Shown one piece after another: positions 58,456-64,000 of a DNA stretch of 64,000 nucleotides. The stretch's first letter is position 1. Each line of letters starts with the position of its first letter. Source of the DNA: JAWXCB01 sp034440455 (GTDB lineage: Bacteria > Bacteroidota > Bacteroidia > Chitinophagales > CAIOSU01). Both the position numbers and the translations under genes were made by a program. The notes beneath the pieces are model-generated. The model was not told the DNA's origin and did no database searches. It saw only the letters and a program-made list of their open reading frames with translations. The DNA is taken from positions 1 through 64,000 of the forward strand of contig JAWXCB010000066.1 of NCBI GenBank assembly GCA_034440455.1, written 5' to 3'.

Positions 58456-58653
58456 TTAAGCGGTCAGGATTTTTTCTGCCATCTCAAGCACACTCACAGC
58501 CTGTTTATGCTTCACGCTGGAAAATTCATCCAGAAATTTTTCAAGCGGATGTCCTGCTTCCAAATAATCAAAAAGGTTCTTCACGGGTACGCGGATGCCG
58601 GTAAACACAGGTGTTCCACTTAACACATCTTTTTTTACGGAGATAATATTCAT
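58456..58653 (-). CDS. Orphan DUF433 antitoxin-like protein
   Basis: This 65-residue protein carries the DUF433 core SGTPVFTGIRVPVKNLFDYLEAGHPLEKFLDEF and a C-terminal helix. DUF433 genes are normally followed by a DUF5615 PIN-like toxin; here only 51 bp of non-coding sequence follow before the M90 pseudogene, so no partner is present. It is a relic or a solitary antitoxin that may cross-act on the 29229-29582 toxin. Confidence 0.8.
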   Translation of the reverse strand: MNIISVKKDVLSGTPVFTGIRVPVKNLFDYLEAGHPLEKFLDEFSSVKHKQAVSVLEMAEKILTA

Positions 58654-58747
58654 GATTTCAAATTTTAAACTTCTTCACCGCTCATTGGCTATCCCCGCCA
58701 GCCGCAACCATTCCTTAGCGTCTTTGCGCCTTTGCGTGAAATCATTC

Positions 58748-59908
58748 TCACTCCTCCAGCTTCGCCCGTTTGAACTCTTTTGTTTCATCAAACAGCTTGC
58801 GATACGTAGCGTGAGTTTTGATGATACGCGCGCCAAGATTTTCAGCCACTTTCATCATTTTGGGATTGAAGTCGGCAATCCAGGTGAGTTCGATGTCGTC
58901 CCAGCGAAGTTGCGGCTGCACTATATAATTCGCTGCAATCACAATGCTACCTTCCACACCCTTGCCTTGAAAATCCGGTATCACGCCAAATACGAAACCA
59001 AACACTTTGCGGCATGTTCCCTTCCATCGGTGATACGCGAACTTCAACTTGCCAAATAAATCCATCTTGCCATTGACATACTTGAAATACTTGTTCAATT
59101 CCGGCAGCATAAAGAAAATCGCAATCGGCTCTTCCTTGTGATAGCCAAACCAAAACAAATCTTCCACAATCACGGGCTTCATTGATTGCATCAGCTTGGT
59201 TGCCTGCTCTTTGCTTAATTCTTTCACGCCTGCTCTGCCGCTAAACGCTTTATTATAGATGTAGCGAAAGTCTTCCGCAAACTTGTCCACGCGCTTCATG
59301 TCGAGATGGCAAAACGAAAAGTCCTTGTCTTCCATCAGCTTCTCCGATTTTTCATAAAACTTTTTCGGACGCGGCTCATTCATTCCCAATCCATAAGAAT
59401 ATTGATAGAAATAAACCTGAAACCCATATGCATCAAACAACTCTTTATAGTAAGGCAGGTTGTAATTTATTTGATAGGTAGGCTCGGTGAATCCGTCAAT
59501 CAACATACCCCACCAGGCGTTGCGCTCGCCAAAATTCACCGGACCGTCCATCGCTTCCATTTTCCGTTCTTTCAGCCACTCCTTGCATTTATCAAAAAGC
59601 AGGAACGCAGCTTTCTTATCATTGACGCACTCAAAAAATCCCATGCCGCCCGTAGGCTGCTCAAAGGTGTATGCCTTGCTTTCATTGATGAAAGCAGCCA
59701 CACGACCGATTATTTTCCCCGAAATGTCTTTTAATATCCAACGCACAGCAGAGCCGTGTTTGAAAAACTTGTTGCGCTCCGTGTCAAACACCTTGCGGAT
59801 GTCATCATCAAGCGGGCGGATATAGTTGAGGTCATTTTTATAAAGCGGAACAGGAAAGGTGATAAACTCCTCGCCCACTGCTTTGGTCGTTACTTCGATT
59901 AATTGCAT
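58748..59908 (-). CDS. GNAT-fold N-acetyltransferase-like protein
   Basis: This 386-residue protein has an N-terminal GNAT-like half (PLYKNDLNYIRPLDDDIRKVF, WILKDISGKIIGRVAAFINE) and a conserved middle segment (DGPVNFGERNAWWGMLIDGF). A second GNAT-like half (PVIVEDLFWFGYHKEEPIAIFFMLPE, GVIPDFQGKGVEGSIVIAAN) follows, with an acetyl-CoA-type loop Q-G-K-G. The family is common in Bacteroidota but its substrate is unknown to me. The C terminus is charged (DETKEFKRAKLEE). It is a single-gene unit between the orphan DUF433 gene and hicBA. Confidence 0.8.
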   Translation of the reverse strand: MQLIEVTTKAVGEEFITFPVPLYKNDLNYIRPLDDDIRKVFDTERNKFFKHGSAVRWILKDISGKIIGRVAAFINESKAYTFEQPTGGMGFFECVNDKKAAFLLFDKCKEWLKERKMEAMDGPVNFGERNAWWGMLIDGFTEPTYQINYNLPYYKELFDAYGFQVYFYQYSYGLGMNEPRPKKFYEKSEKLMEDKDFSFCHLDMKRVDKFAEDFRYIYNKAFSGRAGVKELSKEQATKLMQSMKPVIVEDLFWFGYHKEEPIAIFFMLPELNKYFKYVNGKMDLFGKLKFAYHRWKGTCRKVFGFVFGVIPDFQGKGVEGSIVIAANYIVQPQLRWDDIELTWIADFNPKMMKVAENLGARIIKTHATYRKLFDETKEFKRAKLEE

Positions 59909-60023
59909 GGGCGCAAAAGTAGTGAACAGTCAACTCAGAAAGCACAGATTCTATTTTTCAAAGAGATTGAATCTGTTTTATGCTGCATGAAATTTTGAAA
60001 ACAGTTTTTGTAATTTTAACCCT

Positions 60024-60266
60024 ATGATTCTCGAATACATGCAAGCTGCAATGCGCAAAGCCCGCTATGAGTATTTGCCTGATGATAAGTTGTATTCTGG
60101 TGAAATCCCCGGATTCAAAGGCGTGTATGCTTCATCAAAACATCTTGAAGATTGCCGCAAAGAATTACATGCAGTGCTGGAAGACTGGCTGCTTATCAGC
60201 CTGCAAAGAAACCTTCCCATTCCGGTAGTAAATAAGATTTCTCTTAAAATCAAGAACGTGGCATAG
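60024..60266 (+). CDS. hicB: HicB-family antitoxin
   Basis: The 80-residue HicB protein has the partly degraded RNase H-like fold: ARYEYLPDDKLYSGEIPGFKG, then VYASSKHLEDCRKELHAVLEDWLL and a short basic end. HicB neutralises HicA and often autoregulates. The order here is hicB then hicA. The start ATG is 6 bp after a TAATTTTA box that may be part of a promoter. The frame is intact. Confidence 0.88.
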   Translation: MILEYMQAAMRKARYEYLPDDKLYSGEIPGFKGVYASSKHLEDCRKELHAVLEDWLLISLQRNLPIPVVNKISLKIKNVA

Positions 60267-60484
60267 ATGCCATCGCTGAAACCCGTAAAAAGAAATGAGC
60301 TTATCCGCTTTTTACAAATGCGCGGATTTGAAGAACCGTTTGCAGGAGGGAAACATCAGTTTCTGATTAAAGGGCCACTACGCCTTACATTACTCAATCC
60401 ACACCATCAGATATTGGAGTGAACCTGCTTGCTAAAATTCTTAAACAAGCGGAGATACCTAAATCGGAGTGGAACAAAATCTAA
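60267..60484 (+). pseudogene. hicA: HicA toxin with a 1-nt frameshift
   Basis: The first frame reads MPSLKPVKRNELIRFLQMRG and then GGKHQFLIKGPLRLTLLNPHH, including the active-site histidine of the GGKH motif, and then stops at 60420-60422 (51 residues). The next frame continues SDIGVNLLAKILKQAEIPKS and EWNKI to a stop at 60484. Adding one base after NPHH (about 60408) restores a normal HicA of about 72 residues. The product as read lacks the C-terminal helices of the double-stranded RNA-binding fold. hicB just upstream is intact. Confidence 0.82.
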
Positions 60485-60567
60485 GTCAGGTTTGCTGCAA
60501 GAAAATTTTTGCGTTCAACTAAATTTCATTCAATTCCATAAATTAGTGTAATCAAAATCTCATTCCC

Positions 60568-63363
60568 ATGAAATGTCTTTCAGTATCCTTCTCCATTCTT
60601 TTCAGTTTCGTATTAATTGTAAATGCACAGGTCAATCAGGACGCACCTTCTGTGCTTCATCAAATGGAAAACCTCAACAGCTATTGGAAAGGAAAACAAA
60701 TCCAGGAGCCGATTCTAAAGGAAAAAACTTTTCTGCCGGATGATGTTTCGCTCATTCAAACGCATTTGTCGCTCGTTGAAAAAACATTGCGGGAAAAAGA
60801 CACAAAGAATCTTTCAGCAGAACAACAGTACAACAGAAATCAGTGTTTGAATATTTTGCATGATTACAGGCTGAATGGTGTTTTTCCAAAGAATACACAT
60901 CATGCCGCGCGCACACCTTATTTCATTGACAACTTCGGCACTGCCTGCGCAGTGGGGCAGTTGATTGTTTCAACAGGCTATGAAAGCGTTGCGCAAAAAA
61001 TCCGCTCAGGAAATAATTACGCATACATCAGTGAACTGAATCAGCAATATCCTGAACTGCAACTCTGGGCTGATGCCTATGGTTTTGAAATAGATGAACT
61101 GGCGTGGATACAGCCGGGGTATTGCTTCAACCCCTGCGTTGGTTATATCCGGAATGTAAGTTGCTATGGCGTCAATGATGGCTGCATCGGCACATATCCA
61201 GACATGACCGGTGTGGGCGTTTCGCCCTATGTTTATCAAGAGCAGATGTGGAATGGCAATCAATGGGGACAACCACCCATGTTTAGTTCGGGCTTGTGCG
61301 ATTTACCCGCAGGTCTCTACCGTCATTTGGTGATTGATGCCGTGAGCGATTCCTTTTCATTTGAATACACGCTCACTCAACCTGATTCTATTTCCATTGC
61401 TATCAGTTCAACCGATGATGCAGGCGGTTGTCATGGCACCGCGTTTGCGCAGGCTTCGGGCGGTGTGCCTCCTTATTCTTATCTGTGGTCAACAGGTGAC
61501 ACAACACAATCTATTGCTGATGCTTGCTTCGGAACCTATTCCCTTACTGTAACTGACTCCAACGACTGCGAAAAATATGCAAGCATTATCGTTACTTCAA
61601 TTTCAACACCAACAGCATCAGTCACCCACGGTCCGATTATCGGAGGTGTTACTCCAACTATTGCGCGTGTTTTCGTGCGCACAGATTCTGTTGCAACTGT
61701 GGCGATTCAATTTTCCACCGACAATACTTTTTCTTCCATCGCAAAAACCGTTTCCGGGCAAACGCTTGCTGCGCGTGATTCATCCAATATCTTTAACGCA
61801 ACCGGACTTGCGCCCGACACGCGCTATCATGTGCGTGTGCTTATCAACGGAACAGAATCAGGCAATCGTTCTTCCTTTAAAACATTTCCGCAAGCAGGAC
61901 AGCCGGGGCATTACAAATTTTTATTCGGCTCGTGTCAATATGAATTGTCTGATTTTGACAGCTCGCTGTTTGTGCAAATGAAAACGGAAGATGCTAATAT
62001 CTATACGCCCACGGGCGACTGGGGCTATCCTGACAAAGACGATGGCACAAACGATTTGTATCTCGCAAATCCACCTACCTCGTGGGCTGTTGATTACAAC
62101 AAGATAAGCGCGATTTACAAGGAGCGGTACGCGAGCAGCAACAGCGCGTTTTTCATCCGCAACATCGCGATGGATTACACGCATGATGACCATGATTATC
62201 TGAATGATAATTCAGCGCGTGATGCCGCAAACATTTTTGAAATCAATCCCTTCGGGGGAAATTTTGGTGAGCCCAAAGTAGCTTCGCAACCACCGCAGGC
62301 GCGGTTGAATCTTCTGCAAGCATACCGGGAAATTTTCCCAAGCTATTCACTTGTTGATTCAACTGAAGGAATTTTTCACAGCTACGTGATGGGTAATTGT
62401 GAAGTGTTTGTATTGGATACAAGAAGCGCGCGCAGCCCGCAACATGCTGCGATTGTAGAATCGGGCGGTGAGTGGATGATTCAGGAACCCGCTGGACATT
62501 CCCTCCTTGGGCAAATACAAATGAACTGGCTGCTCAACGGCTTGCTCAACTCCACTGCCGATTGGAAAATCATTGTGTCGAGCGTTACGTTCAATGCTGG
62601 TTACAAAGCGGTGATGGACTCGCTTTTTTCAATCGGGAAAGGTTCCAGTCCGATATTGGGAGCCGATGTGGGCGGAATCTATATTTCAACCGGATTGCTT
62701 GGAGCATCACAGATGTCTGATTTGTGGTTAGGCTTTCCTTCCGACCAACAAGCGCTGCTTGATTTGGTGGAGACGAATAATTTGAAAAACATTTTCATCG
62801 TGAGCGGTGATGCGCACTCTGCCGCTTTGGATGATGGCACAAACTCCGGCATTCCAGAATTGATGTCGGCAAACCTCAAGAAGTCGAACAGTCAGGACCC
62901 GCTCATTCTCAGCAATTTCATCGGCTATCCGCTATGGAATAAAGGCGCAAGCGGCATGGGCAATCAAAATTTCAACAGCACGTATGGAAAGGTAGAAGTG
63001 TTTGGCAGCGATTCCGTGCGCTTAAGCGCGGTAGATGCTGATGGCGTAGAAGTGTGCGGGCATACGTTCAACTATGAATCTGCGGATACGAATACAAGCG
63101 TTGCGCCTGTTGCTTCAAAAGAAAAATTCAAAGTGTTCCCCAATCCCTCGTCTGATAAATTATTTGTGGAGACAACAAACCCGGAGCAACAATTCTATTT
63201 TATCCTTATCTCTCCCGAAGGAAAAGAAATCAGCAGGAAATTTTTCTCCGGCAAAGGCGAACTGGATTTAAGCGGTTTGCCTAACGGCAATTATCTCTAT
63301 CGCATTCTGAATGAAAAATATTTGCACCTGAGTTCGGGCGTGGTGAGCGTGATAAAGCATTGA
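60568..63363 (+). CDS. PhoD-like metallophosphatase with T9SS sorting domain
   Basis: This 931-residue secreted protein contains, in order, a signal peptide (residues 1-20), a conserved Bacteroidota N-terminal domain (about 95-190, with RTPYFIDNFGTACAVGQLI), a cysteine-bearing SprB-like repeat (about 285-335), and a fibronectin-like PhoD N domain (about 345-445). A PhoD metallophosphatase domain follows: LFGSCQYE, D540-D-H-D-Y544, FVLDTRSARSP and D748-x-H750 in VSGDAHSAALDDG. A T9SS tail (VFPNPSSDKLFVE) covers the last 70 or so residues. It is probably exported by the T9SS encoded at 36-48 kb and acts on phosphate esters. The substrate is unknown. Confidence 0.9.
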   Translation: MKCLSVSFSILFSFVLIVNAQVNQDAPSVLHQMENLNSYWKGKQIQEPILKEKTFLPDDVSLIQTHLSLVEKTLREKDTKNLSAEQQYNRNQCLNILHDYRLNGVFPKNTHHAARTPYFIDNFGTACAVGQLIVSTGYESVAQKIRSGNNYAYISELNQQYPELQLWADAYGFEIDELAWIQPGYCFNPCVGYIRNVSCYGVNDGCIGTYPDMTGVGVSPYVYQEQMWNGNQWGQPPMFSSGLCDLPAGLYRHLVIDAVSDSFSFEYTLTQPDSISIAISSTDDAGGCHGTAFAQASGGVPPYSYLWSTGDTTQSIADACFGTYSLTVTDSNDCEKYASIIVTSISTPTASVTHGPIIGGVTPTIARVFVRTDSVATVAIQFSTDNTFSSIAKTVSGQTLAARDSSNIFNATGLAPDTRYHVRVLINGTESGNRSSFKTFPQAGQPGHYKFLFGSCQYELSDFDSSLFVQMKTEDANIYTPTGDWGYPDKDDGTNDLYLANPPTSWAVDYNKISAIYKERYASSNSAFFIRNIAMDYTHDDHDYLNDNSARDAANIFEINPFGGNFGEPKVASQPPQARLNLLQAYREIFPSYSLVDSTEGIFHSYVMGNCEVFVLDTRSARSPQHAAIVESGGEWMIQEPAGHSLLGQIQMNWLLNGLLNSTADWKIIVSSVTFNAGYKAVMDSLFSIGKGSSPILGADVGGIYISTGLLGASQMSDLWLGFPSDQQALLDLVETNNLKNIFIVSGDAHSAALDDGTNSGIPELMSANLKKSNSQDPLILSNFIGYPLWNKGASGMGNQNFNSTYGKVEVFGSDSVRLSAVDADGVEVCGHTFNYESADTNTSVAPVASKEKFKVFPNPSSDKLFVETTNPEQQFYFILISPEGKEISRKFFSGKGELDLSGLPNGNYLYRILNEKYLHLSSGVVSVIKH

Positions 63364-63442
63364 GGTTTAATTATCAGACTTAACTTTCATTATGCGCATG
63401 TTTATTGTAAATTTTCCCCTCAAATTAATTAGAAGAAGAGCG

Positions 63443-63868
63443 ATGATTAACAAAGTTTTCTTTTTCCTCCTGCTTTTATCCTGTTGTCTTTCTTCCTGCA
63501 AAGACGAAGAGCAACTTGACGCAACTCTCTTTGGCACATGGAATGTAACCAAAGTGCATGGGCAGCAATATGTAAACGGCAACGCGGGACTGCAACTTAC
63601 TGACAACAATCCCACCGGCTACATCCGATTTGATGAAGATGGCACAGGCGAGCAGAATTATACATTTACGCTGTTCGGCACAGCCTATCCCACCGTAAAT
63701 GAATTCAGTTGGGAAGCAGATGCTGCCGAAATACGAGTTGACCGCTTCAATGCATCTGACCTTGTGTGGCGCAGAATCACCAATGAAGCCAACAAGCAGG
63801 AAGCCACCTACAACATCGTGGTGGATGCAACTCAAAACTGGGACTACACGCTTACCCTTGAGAAGTAA
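63443..63868 (+). CDS. Lipocalin-like lipoprotein of unknown function
   Basis: This 141-residue protein has a lipoprotein signal (NKVFFFLLLLSCCLSSC, with acylation expected at the last Cys) and then EEQLDATLFGTWNVTKVHGQ, the opening of a lipocalin-like domain (G-x-W). Alternating strands follow, with TGYIRFDEDGTGEQNYTF. The family cannot be named. ATG 63443 is preferred over 63392 because it places the signal peptide at the start. It lies 79 bp after the PhoD-like gene. Confidence 0.75.
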   Translation: MINKVFFFLLLLSCCLSSCKDEEQLDATLFGTWNVTKVHGQQYVNGNAGLQLTDNNPTGYIRFDEDGTGEQNYTFTLFGTAYPTVNEFSWEADAAEIRVDRFNASDLVWRRITNEANKQEATYNIVVDATQNWDYTLTLEK

Positions 63869-63977
63869 TCGCTCTGTTTGAAACTTTTTTTCACAACACA
63901 CGTTTGTGTTGAAAATATTTCTGAAAAATATTGCAGGAATAATAATTTTACTCCTTCAAATTTTTGCTAAGACATAG

Positions 63978-64000
63978 ATGAAGAAAATCAGGCACAATGA
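63978..64000 (+). CDS. Possible gene start, cut by the window edge
   Basis: An ATG at 63978 opens a frame (MKKIRHN) that continues past the window. A TAATTTTA box at 63943-63950 is similar to the Bacteroidota -7 element and lies at a suitable distance. Nothing about the product can be said. Confidence 0.3.

Noticed and set aside
63871..63916. Hairpin CAACACA/TGTGTTG as a terminator after the lipoprotein gene
   Set aside because: The stem is short and no T run follows it on the plus strand.
1..64000. CRISPR array, tRNA or rRNA genes
   Set aside because: No regularly spaced direct repeats, cloverleaf sequences or rRNA core segments were seen on reading; a dedicated search such as tRNAscan-SE or a CRISPR finder was not possible here.

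Overview
This 64 kb window looks like chromosome of a member of the Bacteroidota. The evidence is a gliding-motility/type IX secretion (T9SS) core (PorP-like, GldK, GldL, GldM, GldN, PorW/SprE), two secreted proteins with T9SS C-terminal sorting domains, the Bacteroidota form of RNA polymerase omega, DUF4835, bactofilin with AtpZ, and few Shine-Dalgarno sites. Genus cannot be fixed from the sequence. No rRNA, tRNA, CRISPR array, prophage or complete insertion sequence was seen; the only structural RNA is RNase P RNA.

Layout. 1-4.8 kb: a phospholipid cluster on the minus strand (CPBP protease, DUF2007, cdsA, psd, a secreted protein cut by the window edge), then dusB and a membrane zinc peptidase. 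4.8-6.3 kb: palindromic repeats and a T9SS cargo gene broken by one amber codon. 6.3-10.9 kb: aldehyde dehydrogenase, a VapBC-like module, an ALDH-like protein without a catalytic half, and thymidine phosphorylase (deoxynucleoside catabolism). 10.9-13.5 kb: overlapping FemAB-like/sulfotransferase/glycosyltransferase operon. 14-22 kb: heme A synthase, SlyD-like isomerase, rnpB, Smr protein, a VWA plus MoxR-like AAA+ pair, two thioredoxin-fold proteins (one with a repeat inserted in frame) and a protein with the motif layout of a kinase fold. 22-30.8 kb: the isoleucine/valine operon ilvE-D-B-N-C-A, preceded by what reads as a complete leader-peptide attenuator and interrupted by two toxin-antitoxin (TA) modules. 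30.9-35.3 kb: minus-strand housekeeping genes (dapA, bamD, rpoZ, coaBC, DUF4835). 35.5-45.6 kb: IS30 remnant, the T9SS operon, uvrC, ATP-synthase accessory membrane proteins, bactofilin and an M23 peptidase. 45.6-50.8 kb: PorW with a lysine tract, and a class A PBP. 51-54.8 kb: a probable single-chain type IIG restriction-modification enzyme beside a truncated exported protein. 54.9-64 kb: priA, a frameshifted M90 peptidase, an orphan DUF433 antitoxin, a GNAT protein, HicBA with a frameshifted toxin, and a large PhoD-like T9SS cargo.

Three themes stand out. First, the Ile/Val operon carries a 17-codon leader with seven Val/Ile codons, followed by mutually exclusive antiterminator and terminator helices. 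Second, five TA-related loci occur here; two toxins are broken, one antitoxin is orphaned, and three modules sit inside or between co-oriented metabolic genes. Third, at least five families of short palindromic or word-like repeats populate the gaps, and one copy sits in frame inside a coding sequence.

Several genes carry single-site disruptions (amber, ochre, 1-nt and 2-nt indels). Read-level confirmation is needed to separate real decay from assembly error.
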